64,000 bases of DNA from Paenibacillus ferrarius. GTDB taxonomy: Bacteria > Bacillota > Bacilli > Paenibacillales > NBRC-103111. The stretch covers positions 144,759-208,758 of the forward strand of contig NZ_MBTG01000010.1 in NCBI RefSeq assembly GCF_002027705.1. Reading direction: 5' to 3'. Position numbers and translations under genes: made by a program. Below, piece by piece: positions 1-9,086 of the stretch. Numbering within the stretch: the stretch's first letter is position 1; the number at the start of each line of letters is the position of its first letter. The notes under the pieces were generated by a model. That model was not told where the DNA came from. It saw only the letters and a program-made list of their open reading frames with translations, and searched no databases.

Positions 1-279
1 AGTTCCTTTTCAAGCTGCGTTCTGTGATATTGTATTCGCCCAAAGGGAACTAGGGTGCGCTATATTGCTAGAAAACCGCCATATTCCACTCCAAAAGGAA
101 CTACGATCCGCTATCTCCCCGTTTCCCCGCCGAAACCGGCATCTTATGCTAAAATAGCGTATCTCAGTTCCCTTTCATGCTGCTTCTACCTCGGTTTCCG
201 CCAATTAGCGGAACGTAGTTCCTTTTCAAGCTGCGTTCTGTGATATTGTATTCGCCCAAAGGGAACTAGGGTGCGCTAT
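1..279. repeat. Four-box repeat, family B (GGAACTA type), tandem copy
   Basis: This non-coding stretch carries 18-bp boxes of the form GGAACTAnGnTnCGCTAT. Forward boxes start at 46, 97 and 262, and inverted boxes (ATAGCG...AGTTCC) start at 154 and 205. The spacings are 51, 57, 51 and 57 bp. Bases 1-63 are repeated exactly at 217-279, so the window opens inside a tandem array with a 216-bp period, and the left edge cuts an inverted box. The same element occurs at 46051-46226 and 60758-60933. I see no gene here; short open frames across it have no ribosome binding site. Its function is unknown. Confidence 0.85.
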
Positions 280-565
280 TGAACCCTTTATTGGCCGAAT
301 AAAGGTTATTGAGTTCGTAAGGAAGATTAAAATTTGCCTCAAAGTACATTGACTTGGTGACCTAGTCGCAGGAAGTCGCAGGCCAGGTTTTTCGTCACTG
401 CCGTAATCTATTCGGATAACCAAAATCATCCAATCAGACCATATATAAGGCGAATTAAACATGATATCATTTGTCTAAGTGATAATCATTATCAATGAAA
501 GAGTCAATGGGTAACCGATTTTCATTTGAAAAAACAAGGAGAACGGGAGGGAGCCTCTTGAAAAA
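280..565. other. Intergenic leader of the siderophore operon
   Basis: This is AT-rich non-coding DNA between the repeat array and the first siderophore gene. Apart from the Fur box at 481-493 and the purine-rich GGGAGGG before the ATG at 566, I see no clear structure. The promoter probably lies around 440-500, but I could not assign -35 and -10 hexamers with confidence. Confidence 0.5.
481..493. promoter_or_regulatory. Fur box upstream of the siderophore operon
   Basis: The sequence GATAATCATTATC is a perfect 6-1-6 inverted repeat and matches the core of the classical Fur box. It lies about 75 bp before the ATG of the first operon gene, so iron-bound Fur would block transcription of the whole nine-gene unit. 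I found no second Fur box of comparable quality in the window. Confidence 0.85.
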
Positions 566-1801
566 ATGAATGACAGGATGTCGATTAGTATGACCGGAGA
601 TTGGAATGCAAGTTTTCGGCTACTCTGGGGCAGCCATTTCTTGTCCGTATTAAGTTCAATGGTTATTGCTCCACTGCTTCCCTTCTATATAGAGCAGTTA
701 GGTGCAGATGATCAAGCATCCATATTAATGTGGAGCGGTCTAAGCTTGGCGGCTCCTGCCGTATCGGCTGCGCTGACAGCACCGTTATGGGGGCTGTTGG
801 GAGACAAAACCAGCCGCAAGTGGATGGTCGTGCGAGCCCTCTTTGGCACGGCTCTCGTACTTACGGCAACAGGGCTCGTCACAAGTCCACTTCAACTGTT
901 TATCCTGCGGTTGCTGCAAGGGGCTTTGGGAGGTGTCGTTGATGCCGTCGGCACATTGGCAGCTTCCCAGGTAAAGCCTGAGGAACAAGGGCTTGTGCGC
1001 GGCAAGCTGGAAGGAGCGCTGGCTGCTGGTTCGATGCTTGGCCCTCTGCTCGGAGGGACGATGTTCAAATGGTTTGGTTTCCATCGTTTATTGCTGCTGT
1101 TGGGCGGATTAGTTGCCCTATGGACAATCCTCTGCCTGATAGGTTTGAAGGAGACGCGAACTAATCGAGTAACGACTGCAAAGTCAACAGGCCTCATGGG
1201 ACAGTTTGGTCAACTGGTGCGAGAAAAGATGGTCGTTAGATTCTTGCTTGCAGGGATATGCGCCAATTTCTGCTTGCATGGACTGCTCCCTGTGCTGCCC
1301 GTGCACGTGAAGCAGCATCTTGCCAATCCTTCCCAAACCGCGGTTTGGATCGGCATTTTACAAGCGATTAATTGGGCGTCTGCTTGGATAGCCTCCTCTT
1401 GGTGGGGAAGGAGAAATGACCGGAGTCCGGTTCATCGGACGTATTTCCTAGCTTCCATGCTATGCTGTACAGCCATTATCATACAAGCGTTTGCCCCAAG
1501 TATTGCTTGGTTCATTCCATTAAGAATCCTGCAAGGCTTTGCTTCAAGCGCATTAGTTCAGTCCGTTTTTCTTATCGTTACGCGAAGCTCTCAGAGCGAA
1601 CAGTTGGGAACCAGGCATGGATTTACAAGAAGCACGCTGTTTATTGGTCAAATTGCTGGTCCGTTGGCAAGCGGCTTTTTCGGGGGATTCATCGGTACGT
1701 CTTTCATTTTTACGCTGCATGGCTGCCTGATGCTGGCAGGAGGCTTTCTGGTTCTGAGATTGACTACACGCAAAGAGATCAGGCTGCAATCATCTAATTA
1801 G
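566..1801 (+). CDS. MFS transporter, probable siderophore exporter (SbnD-like)
   Basis: A 411-residue major facilitator protein with about twelve hydrophobic segments. The loop after TM2 carries the typical motif A (GLLGDKTSRKWM). As first gene of a Fur-controlled siderophore operon it most likely exports the finished siderophore, the role of SbnD in Staphylococcus aureus; the substrate is inferred from context only. The ATG at 566 has a purine-rich site (GGGAGGG) a little farther upstream than ideal, and an in-frame ATG at 578 is an alternative. The next gene begins 17 bp after the stop, so the two are co-transcribed. Confidence 0.85.
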   Translation: MNDRMSISMTGDWNASFRLLWGSHFLSVLSSMVIAPLLPFYIEQLGADDQASILMWSGLSLAAPAVSAALTAPLWGLLGDKTSRKWMVVRALFGTALVLTATGLVTSPLQLFILRLLQGALGGVVDAVGTLAASQVKPEEQGLVRGKLEGALAAGSMLGPLLGGTMFKWFGFHRLLLLLGGLVALWTILCLIGLKETRTNRVTTAKSTGLMGQFGQLVREKMVVRFLLAGICANFCLHGLLPVLPVHVKQHLANPSQTAVWIGILQAINWASAWIASSWWGRRNDRSPVHRTYFLASMLCCTAIIIQAFAPSIAWFIPLRILQGFASSALVQSVFLIVTRSSQSEQLGTRHGFTRSTLFIGQIAGPLASGFFGGFIGTSFIFTLHGCLMLAGGFLVLRLTTRKEIRLQSSN

Positions 1802-1818
1802 GTAAAGGAGCTATAGTA

Positions 1819-3159
1819 ATGATTTCGCCAAAACGCCAAATGCATTTGAATTTATTTCTGTTAAGCACGGGCCATCATGAAACATCATGGCGGCACCCCG
1901 CTACAACGCCGGAGTCGATTACAGATATACAGTACTATACGAAGTTGGCACAAATGGCAGAGAAAGCGAAGCTGGATTCGCTGTTTCTGGCAGACGCGCT
2001 GGTGCTGACACCGGCCATCAAGTACAAAGTGAGTGCGGGGCTTGAACCATTCACTCTGCTGTCAGCCCTTGCGATGGGGACGGAACGAATCGGCTTGATC
2101 GGCACCGTATCAACAACTTATAACGAACCTTACAACGTAGCAAGAATGTTCGCCTCACTCGATCATATCAGTGGTGGACGGGCAGGCTGGAACAGCGTGA
2201 CTTCAGTTGGTGATGTAACTGCTGTTAATTTTGGCATGGAGCAGCATCCCAAGCACGAGGAGCGATATGAGCGGGCTAAGGAGTTTCTTGATGTATTAAA
2301 GCAGTTGTGGGACAGCTGGGATGATGATGCGATTATCGCGGATAAAGAGAGCGGCATTTATTGCGATTATGATCATAAAATCCACCCAATTCACCACGAA
2401 GGCAAGCATTTTAAAGTGCGTGGCCCGCTAAATATTTGCCGTTCACCCCAAGGGTACCCGGTGCTTGTTCAGGCAGGTTCATCTGAAGCCGGTATGAATT
2501 TGGCTGCGGAGACAGCGGAAGTTATTTTTACAGCTCAGGATACGTTGGAGCATGGCATAGCCTTTTATGCGAACGTCAAACAAAGAATGCAAAAGTATGG
2601 CCGCTCCCGAGATGAGTTGAAAATACTGCCAGGTTTCAGTCCAATCGTGGGCGTCACCCAAGCGGAAGCACGCGAAAAAGAGGAACAACTGACCCAATTG
2701 GCCTCGATTGAACTCGGACTCGTTCGGCTGTCCAATCTGTTTGAAACTGATCTGCGCAGATTTCCGCTGGATGTCCCTCTGGATCTGGAAGCTCTGCCTC
2801 CGATCGATCAAGTTAAAGGGCAGAAAGCTCGTTTTCAGATGTTTTGTGAAATGGTGCAGCAGCATAATTTGACTCTTCGTCAGCTCATTCTGCGAACAGC
2901 CAGCGCTCGCGGTCACTACACGGTGGCTGGGACACCGGAGCATATTGCCGACGTCATGGAGGAATGGATGACCAAAGAGGCAGCTGATGGCTTTAATGTG
3001 ATGCCGCCGTATTTCCCTGACGGTTTTGAAGATTTCGTCAACCTGGTTGTGCCGGAGCTGCAGAGAAGAGGTTTATTCCGAACGGAGTATACAGGAAGAA
3101 CGCTCAGAGATCACTTGGGGCTGAAACGTCCTGCGGGCAAGCTTGTCCTGCCTGTGTAA
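1819..3159 (+). CDS. LLM-class FMN-dependent monooxygenase (NtaA/SnaA/DszA family)
   Basis: A 446-residue protein with the typical start of the NtaA/SnaA/DszA branch of luciferase-like monooxygenases (HLNLFLLSTGHHETSWRHP) and the later WNSVTS segment. These enzymes use reduced FMN supplied by a separate reductase plus O2 to oxidise small molecules. The start follows a good site (AAAGGAG) and sits 17 bp after the exporter gene, so it is an integral operon member. S. aureus sbn has no such gene. It may hydroxylate or otherwise trim the siderophore or an intermediate, or break it down after uptake; the sequence does not tell which. No FMN reductase gene is adjacent. Confidence 0.85.
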   Translation: MISPKRQMHLNLFLLSTGHHETSWRHPATTPESITDIQYYTKLAQMAEKAKLDSLFLADALVLTPAIKYKVSAGLEPFTLLSALAMGTERIGLIGTVSTTYNEPYNVARMFASLDHISGGRAGWNSVTSVGDVTAVNFGMEQHPKHEERYERAKEFLDVLKQLWDSWDDDAIIADKESGIYCDYDHKIHPIHHEGKHFKVRGPLNICRSPQGYPVLVQAGSSEAGMNLAAETAEVIFTAQDTLEHGIAFYANVKQRMQKYGRSRDELKILPGFSPIVGVTQAEAREKEEQLTQLASIELGLVRLSNLFETDLRRFPLDVPLDLEALPPIDQVKGQKARFQMFCEMVQQHNLTLRQLILRTASARGHYTVAGTPEHIADVMEEWMTKEAADGFNVMPPYFPDGFEDFVNLVVPELQRRGLFRTEYTGRTLRDHLGLKRPAGKLVLPV

Positions 3160-3211
3160 GGATGCAGGCTGATAAATCATTTTGCTGATTTTTAAAATTA
3201 AAGGAGGAACG

Positions 3212-4201
3212 ATGATGTCTTTATTGCAAGCGAACCTGCCCTTAAGCACTGTGAAAAACTCAATTGCGGACTGTGTGGGTCACACGCCACTCGTCCATTT
3301 AAGCAACCTGTTTCCGCAACCACATGTACAAGTTATCGCGAAGCTGGAATATATGAATCCTGGCGGGAGTATGAAGGATCGGCCAGCACGCTACATTATC
3401 GAGCAAGGACTGAGAGATGGCTCTATCAATAGCAACACGCACTTGATTGAGAGCACCTCTGGCAATCTGGGGGTAGCTCTGGCCATGATGGGTAGGGTAT
3501 ATGGACTGGACGTAACCTGTGTGGTGGACCCTAAGATAGCGCTCTCTAACTTAACGATTATGCAGCAAATGGGAGCGAATATCGTGATGGTCGAAGAGCG
3601 AGACGATCAAGGAGGCTTTCTCAAAACGAGAATTCGCAAAGTGAATGAACTGCTCCAGACGACGCCTTATGGATTCTGGGTGAATCAATACGCAAATGAT
3701 AATAATTGGAAAGCTCATTATGCAGGAACCGGGACTGAAATCACAGATGCACTGGACCATGTTGATATCTTTATCGCTGGTGTCAGCACTTCAGGCAGCA
3801 TTATGGGGACGAGCCGTAAAATGCGTGAGAAGTACCCAAACCTGCGTGTAATCGCTGTCGATGCCGTTGGATCGATCCTATTTGGCGGGACTCCAGGCAA
3901 ACGCGAATTACCTGGCATTGGCGCTAGTCGCGTTCCAGAAATATTGAATGCTGGTGAGGTCGACACTGCTTTCCATATTACAGACAGGGAGTCTGCCCAA
4001 GGCTGCCGGGATTTGCTCAAAAAGGAAGGAATCTTTGCCGGTGGATCGTCAGGTTCGATTGTTGCAGCTATACGCAAGCTGCTGCCGACACTCGATGCTG
4101 CACCGAATAAGCCTTTGCGAATCGTTACCCTGCTGCCGGATCGCGGTGACCGCTATCTGGATCTAATTTATGACGATAAGTGGGTAGCCCAGCTGCCTTA
4201 G
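3212..4201 (+). CDS. sbnA: SbnA-like synthase for L-2,3-diaminopropionate (PLP, cysteine synthase fold)
   Basis: A 329-residue fold-type II PLP enzyme. In staphyloferrin B synthesis SbnA joins O-phospho-L-serine and L-glutamate to give ACEGA, the precursor of L-2,3-diaminopropionate. The PLP lysine lies in GGSMKDRPA (about residue 55), followed by the substrate loop ESTSGNLG and, near the C-terminus, the glycine-rich GGSSGS. I chose the ATG at 3212 because AAAGGAGG lies just before it; a longer frame from a TTG at 3182 would place that site inside the gene. SbnB follows after 41 bp, which fixes the role as SbnA rather than cysteine synthase. Confidence 0.9.
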   Translation: MMSLLQANLPLSTVKNSIADCVGHTPLVHLSNLFPQPHVQVIAKLEYMNPGGSMKDRPARYIIEQGLRDGSINSNTHLIESTSGNLGVALAMMGRVYGLDVTCVVDPKIALSNLTIMQQMGANIVMVEERDDQGGFLKTRIRKVNELLQTTPYGFWVNQYANDNNWKAHYAGTGTEITDALDHVDIFIAGVSTSGSIMGTSRKMREKYPNLRVIAVDAVGSILFGGTPGKRELPGIGASRVPEILNAGEVDTAFHITDRESAQGCRDLLKKEGIFAGGSSGSIVAAIRKLLPTLDAAPNKPLRIVTLLPDRGDRYLDLIYDDKWVAQLP

Positions 4202-4242
4202 GAATGAAAATCCAATACATGAACTGTGAAAGGTGAGATACA

Positions 4243-5313
4243 ATGATCGATCAATCTCAATTACAACTGCAAGGTTTGAAAAAAGCAGATAGAACAGAGA
4301 AACCAGTGCCTGAATTGCTGTACTTGAATCGAGAAACCATTGCCTGGCTTGGCGGGGACTCTTCTTGGCTGTATACAGAGGCATTGGAAGAGGCGCTTTC
4401 CCTGCATGCCAGAGGCGACTACGTTCAGCCGTTGAAGCCGTATTTGCGATCAGCGGGCGAAAAGGGGCATATTGCTGACCGAATTATTGCAATGCCAGCC
4501 TCTATTGGAGGAGATTTTCCTTTATCCGGTCTGAAATGGATCGGAAGCAAGCATGATAATCCGCAGGAAAGAAGCAAAGAGCGAGCAAGCGGTGTCATCA
4601 TATTGAACGATGCAGCAAGTCACTTCCCGATCGCTGTGCTCGAAGCCGGGTTGATCAGCAGCATGCGTACGGCTGCCGTCACCGTTGTTGCTGCGAAGCA
4701 TCTGGCGCGCGCAGGCTTCAGAACGATTGCCTGTGTCGGTTGTGGATTAATTGCTCATGCCCAGCTGAATTCCTTGTTGGAGCAGTTTGACCACGTGCAG
4801 GAAGTTTATTTGTTTGACCAATCGCTCCCTGCTGCTGAGCGATTGGCGGGACAATTGCAGGCCAAGTTTCCCCATGTGACATGCACGACGGCGCGAAGTG
4901 CCGAACAAGCGGTTCGCGAAGGTGAACTCGTAGTCACATGCACCGTAACGGATACCCCTTACATTCCGTTTGAGTGGATTCGCAAGGGGGCCTTTATCAG
5001 CAATATTTCGATCATGGACGTTCATAAAGAAGTTTACTTGCAAGCGGATAAAGTCATTGTTGATGATTGGGATCAATCGAATCGCGAGAAGAAAGTGCTG
5101 AATCAACTGGTGTTGGAAGGGAAATTCTCCAGAGAGCAGCTTTATGCGGAGTTAGGCGAGATTGTGATTGGTGCCAAACCAGGCCGCCAGAATGAGGAAG
5201 AGATTATTATTCTGAATCCAATGGGCATGGCTATTGAAGATATTGCTTGCGCCCGCTTGATCTATTTGCTTGCCTGCAAAGAGGAGGTAGGACTCAAACT
5301 TCCACTCTATTAA
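4243..5313 (+). CDS. sbnB: SbnB-like ACEGA dehydrogenase (ornithine cyclodeaminase family)
   Basis: A 356-residue member of the ornithine cyclodeaminase/mu-crystallin family. SbnB oxidises ACEGA with NAD+, releasing L-2,3-diaminopropionate and 2-oxoglutarate, both building blocks of staphyloferrin B. Visible marks are the active-site lysine region (LKWIGSKHDNP), the segment GLISSMRTAAVTVVAAKHL and the Rossmann loop CVGCGLIAHAQL (about residue 165). The start has a good site (AAGGTGAG). The SbnA-SbnB pairing is the diagnostic signature for diaminopropionate supply. Confidence 0.92.
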   Translation: MIDQSQLQLQGLKKADRTEKPVPELLYLNRETIAWLGGDSSWLYTEALEEALSLHARGDYVQPLKPYLRSAGEKGHIADRIIAMPASIGGDFPLSGLKWIGSKHDNPQERSKERASGVIILNDAASHFPIAVLEAGLISSMRTAAVTVVAAKHLARAGFRTIACVGCGLIAHAQLNSLLEQFDHVQEVYLFDQSLPAAERLAGQLQAKFPHVTCTTARSAEQAVREGELVVTCTVTDTPYIPFEWIRKGAFISNISIMDVHKEVYLQADKVIVDDWDQSNREKKVLNQLVLEGKFSREQLYAELGEIVIGAKPGRQNEEEIIILNPMGMAIEDIACARLIYLLACKEEVGLKLPLY

Positions 5314-5365
5314 ATGAGTTATCCAGCGACTTGGTCGCGGAACACGAAGAGGAGGACATGCAGGC

Positions 5366-7234
5366 ATGCTCTACAAATATGGAACGCGTTCCTTTCAAGA
5401 TGTGATACTGGCAGAACAAGCGGCATTGCGCGGACTTCTGAATAGCTATTTACGGGAAAAGGAAATCAACGATCCCAGATGCCAATTAAGCACTCTGGAA
5501 GAAGTGGATTTTGTTAATCAAGAGACGATAGATCTTATAAAAAAGCATAACACACAATGGTTTAAAATTGTGCTGCCTTTGACCCAAATTACGATTGTTG
5601 GACTTCTCAGCTATTATTCAATAACAGGTCAACATCAGTATGGTTACAATTTGTATGTTTCAACCAAGGGGTCGGCAATGTCAGCAACACAGAAGGCATT
5701 TGTCGCCGTCAGCCCCCAGCAGATTGTTGAACTTTTACTGCTCGAAGTCAGTTATAACGTGAATGATGCCATTAAAGAAAGTCTTCTGCTGGACATGCGG
5801 GAGCAGATTGCCAACAGCATCAGGAGAACAGCGATTTATGTGAGACATGCGCAATTAAACGTTGCGGGGGCCGAAGGAAGTCCACTGAGCTATACTCGTT
5901 CCGAGCAATCGATGGTGTATGGACATCCTTTCCATCCTACGCCCAAAAGCTCCGAAGGGTTCACGGATATTGATTTAAGTCAATATGCACCAGAAATGGG
6001 CGCTGTCTTTGCTTTGCATTACATGGCTGTGTCCAATGAACTCCTATGTGAGGAGTGGATTGGCAAGCGTCCCATTCCACCTTCAACGATTGTTGGGGCT
6101 GCGCAGATCAAGCTTGGAGAGCGCTTTGAGGCATACAGCCTGCTGCCGATTCACCCTTGGCAGATGAAATATGTTAGCCAGCAGCCGCATGTTCAAGCGT
6201 TAATGAGTCAGAGCAAGCTGATTGATTTGGGGCCGCTTGGTTTGGAAGATGGGCAGCAGGTCTACCCTACTTCCTCAGTGCGTACAGTATGGGATCCAAA
6301 GGAGCGTTTGTTTTACAAGCTGCCCTTGCATGTGCGGATAACGAACTTCATCCGTGAAAATTCCGTGGATCAGGTGCGCCGCACGATGGATGCTTCGATC
6401 ATTTTGCATGCCTTCCAGTCAGGACGTAAAGCAGGCATGTATCCAGGCATGGACATTTTAGCTGAGACTGGCTTTCAAACCGTTCATGTTCCTGATATCC
6501 CTGTGCATGAACAGGAGGAGTTATTTGCCTCCTTTGCCGTCGTGTACCGTCAAGCCGAGCAGTTGACGATGGAGGAGCAGGCAGCCTGTTTCGTCGCAGC
6601 CGCTTTGCTGGAGCAGCCGCCAGACGGCCAAGAGCCGTTGCTGTTTAAGGCGGTTCGCCAATCCAATCAGGGACTTCTGCCGAATTGGGAAGGTTGGCTT
6701 GCTGCTTATTTGAAATTGTCCATGCTTCCCCTTCTTCATTTGTTTGCTGAACAGGGCATAAGTTTGGAGGCGCATGTGCAAAACTCCTTGATTGTGCTTG
6801 ATCAAGGTGCCCCCGTTCGTTATTACGTACGTGATTTGGAAGGAATCAGTGTGAACCGCAACCTAGCAGAGAAGCAGGGATGGACACCGCATTTGATTCC
6901 GGCGGACAGTCCAGTACTGTACACGGAGGTAGAGGCGTGGAAGAGGCTGAAATACTACTTTTTCGTTAACCATTTGGGCGCGCTCATTCATACGATTGCC
7001 CGCTGCAATGAAGTAGATGAAGCTTCTTATTGGCAAATTGTTCGCCGTGTTCTCATGCACGAGTTGACTCTTATAGAGGCTAACCATCCGTCCAGTGGAT
7101 ATCTGCATGATTTAGTGGAAAATCCACTTTTTCCGGCAAAAGCCAACTTTATCAGCCGATTTGAGCAGCGAAGTGAAGCACCTGATTATGTGCAAATACC
7201 AAATCCAATTTATCACAGCGGGAGGGACGTATGA
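5366..7234 (+). CDS. NIS siderophore synthetase, IucA/IucC family (first of three)
   Basis: A 622-residue ATP-dependent synthetase that activates a carboxylate as an acyl-adenylate and couples it to an amine. Family motifs are GHPFHPTPKSSEGF (about residue 186) and PIHPWQ (about residue 262), followed by a C-terminal FhuF-like region and a closing NPIY. GGAGG stands 10 bp before the ATG. The stop overlaps the start of the next gene (ATGA), indicating translational coupling. It corresponds to one of SbnC, SbnE or SbnF. The GHPxHPxPKS motif suggests SbnC to me, but a phylogeny is needed for that call. Confidence 0.92.
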   Translation: MLYKYGTRSFQDVILAEQAALRGLLNSYLREKEINDPRCQLSTLEEVDFVNQETIDLIKKHNTQWFKIVLPLTQITIVGLLSYYSITGQHQYGYNLYVSTKGSAMSATQKAFVAVSPQQIVELLLLEVSYNVNDAIKESLLLDMREQIANSIRRTAIYVRHAQLNVAGAEGSPLSYTRSEQSMVYGHPFHPTPKSSEGFTDIDLSQYAPEMGAVFALHYMAVSNELLCEEWIGKRPIPPSTIVGAAQIKLGERFEAYSLLPIHPWQMKYVSQQPHVQALMSQSKLIDLGPLGLEDGQQVYPTSSVRTVWDPKERLFYKLPLHVRITNFIRENSVDQVRRTMDASIILHAFQSGRKAGMYPGMDILAETGFQTVHVPDIPVHEQEELFASFAVVYRQAEQLTMEEQAACFVAAALLEQPPDGQEPLLFKAVRQSNQGLLPNWEGWLAAYLKLSMLPLLHLFAEQGISLEAHVQNSLIVLDQGAPVRYYVRDLEGISVNRNLAEKQGWTPHLIPADSPVLYTEVEAWKRLKYYFFVNHLGALIHTIARCNEVDEASYWQIVRRVLMHELTLIEANHPSSGYLHDLVENPLFPAKANFISRFEQRSEAPDYVQIPNPIYHSGRDV

Positions 7235-9081
7235 TCGGTCAGCAAATCCAAGAAAAACCAGCAGTCCTATCAGGTAACAGATGGCTTGCTGCGCTGCAAT
7301 CGCCTGAATATGCCAGAGTGGAGAAACGAATATTACGGCAATTGGTGGAGTCGCTGCTGTTTGAACGAATTATCGAATGTTCTACCGCGAATGAGCCTAT
7401 TTCAGCGGTTTCGAGTGAATCGCGTTTCGTTATGAAGGGGGTCTCTACGGAGGGATTGCCGCTTATCTACCAATGCTGGGGCAGCCTCAAGATAAGTTTC
7501 GGCCGTATTCGCTTGAGTCGCCAGAAGGGGATTGAACGCGTTGGACCAGATGGCGCCACCTCGGAGGCGCGATTGGAACATTTCATAGTAGAGGTGCTTG
7601 CGCCCGTTATCCCTGCCAACCAATTGCCTGCGTTTATAGAAGAATTGGAACAGACGCTTATCAAAGACACCCAGGCCCAGTATGTCAATCCGAATCGTGA
7701 ACTGTCTGGTCTTGAACGCGAGTACGATGCGCTGGAAGCGAATGTGATGGATGGCCATCCGTACCATCCCTGCTACAAGTCCAGAATTGGCTTCAATTTG
7801 GATGATAATTGGATGTATGGGCCTGAGTTTAAACCAATGATTAAACCCGTATGGCTTGCAGTTGCGAGGGATGAAAGTTCGGCTGCTTATTCCTCAGCAT
7901 TGCATGACGAGACATGGATCTCATCCGAGCTGGGTGAGGAAGTGGTAGCCGGCTTTAGATCCAAGCTTGCAGCCTTTGGCAAAGATCTCTCACACTATCG
8001 GCTGATTCCGGTTCACCCTTGGCAATGGAGGGAAACGATTATTCGCGTCTTTCATCGCCAGCTGGCAGATGGACGGATCATCCTGATCGGCGAGGGGGCG
8101 GATCCGTATGCTCCACAGCAATCGATTCGTACACTTGCTAATGTTCATTCTAAGGAGAAGCCCTATCTCAAGCTTCCGATGAGCTTGACGAATACGTCAA
8201 CAAGTCGAATGCTTGCCAAGCATACGGTGCTGAATGCCCCGCTAATTTCGGATTGGCTGTATTCTCTTGTTCAGGATGATCCTGATGCCAAGCGGCTTGA
8301 TTTTGTGCTTCTGCGTGAAGTTGCAGGCGTCGCATACGATCATGAAACATGGCCGGAAACGCTGCGATCACGGGCGTATGGCGCGCTTGGCGCCATTTGG
8401 CGGGAAAGTTTGCATCCGTATTTGCGTGGCAACGAGCAGGCGGTCCCTTATAATGCGCTAACCTCTGTGGACCGCTTGAGCCGTCTGCTCATTGCTCCAT
8501 GGGTGCAGGATATGGGCGTTGAAGCATGGACTAACCAATTGCTGCAAGTAACCATAGAGCCTTTGCTTCATTTATTATTTGCTCACGGCGTGGCGCTGGA
8601 GACACATGCCCAGAATATTATTTTAATTCATTGTGAAGGGGTACCGGTTCGCGTTGCTTTTAAGGATTTTCATGATGGTATCCGCTTCTCACGTGAACAT
8701 TTGGCTAATCCGGCAGGCTGTCCAAGGCTGCATACGCTGCCTGCCCATCATGCAAGAATCAATCCGAATTCCTTCATTGAAACAAAGGACGCCTCGATTG
8801 TGCGTGATTTCGTGCATGATGCCTTCTTTTTTATCAATTTAACGGAACTTTGTTTATTTCTTGAAGAGCATTATGAGCTGTCCGAAGCCTATTTCTGGGA
8901 AGCAGCCGCTCAAATTATACATCGTTACAGGCAGGCGCACCCTCAGCATGAAATGCGTTATCAAGCGTTTGATTTATTTGCAGAAACGATCCAAGTTGAG
9001 CAGTTGACCGCACGACGACTATTCGGCGATTCCGAAGTTCGGCTCCAGGAAGTACCCAATCCACTGCATAGGTTTAGGTGA
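7231..9081 (+). CDS. NIS siderophore synthetase, IucA/IucC family (second of three)
   Basis: A 616-residue synthetase of the same family. It shows GHPYHPCYKSRIGF (about residue 174), then YGPEF, PVHPWQWR (about residue 260), the nucleotide-binding LPMSLTNTSTSRML, and the closing NPLHRF. The HPYHPCYKSR version of the motif recalls IucA-like enzymes that use citrate, so this is a candidate for the first condensation (SbnE-like); that assignment is inference. The start is ATGA-coupled to the previous gene with GGGAGGG before it. Confidence 0.92.
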   Translation: MIGQQIQEKPAVLSGNRWLAALQSPEYARVEKRILRQLVESLLFERIIECSTANEPISAVSSESRFVMKGVSTEGLPLIYQCWGSLKISFGRIRLSRQKGIERVGPDGATSEARLEHFIVEVLAPVIPANQLPAFIEELEQTLIKDTQAQYVNPNRELSGLEREYDALEANVMDGHPYHPCYKSRIGFNLDDNWMYGPEFKPMIKPVWLAVARDESSAAYSSALHDETWISSELGEEVVAGFRSKLAAFGKDLSHYRLIPVHPWQWRETIIRVFHRQLADGRIILIGEGADPYAPQQSIRTLANVHSKEKPYLKLPMSLTNTSTSRMLAKHTVLNAPLISDWLYSLVQDDPDAKRLDFVLLREVAGVAYDHETWPETLRSRAYGALGAIWRESLHPYLRGNEQAVPYNALTSVDRLSRLLIAPWVQDMGVEAWTNQLLQVTIEPLLHLLFAHGVALETHAQNIILIHCEGVPVRVAFKDFHDGIRFSREHLANPAGCPRLHTLPAHHARINPNSFIETKDASIVRDFVHDAFFFINLTELCLFLEEHYELSEAYFWEAAAQIIHRYRQAHPQHEMRYQAFDLFAETIQVEQLTARRLFGDSEVRLQEVPNPLHRFR

Positions 9082-9086
9082 ATCAG

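Noticed and set aside
55..243. 62-residue open frame at the left edge
   Set aside because: It lies wholly within the tandem four-box repeat and has no ribosome binding site.
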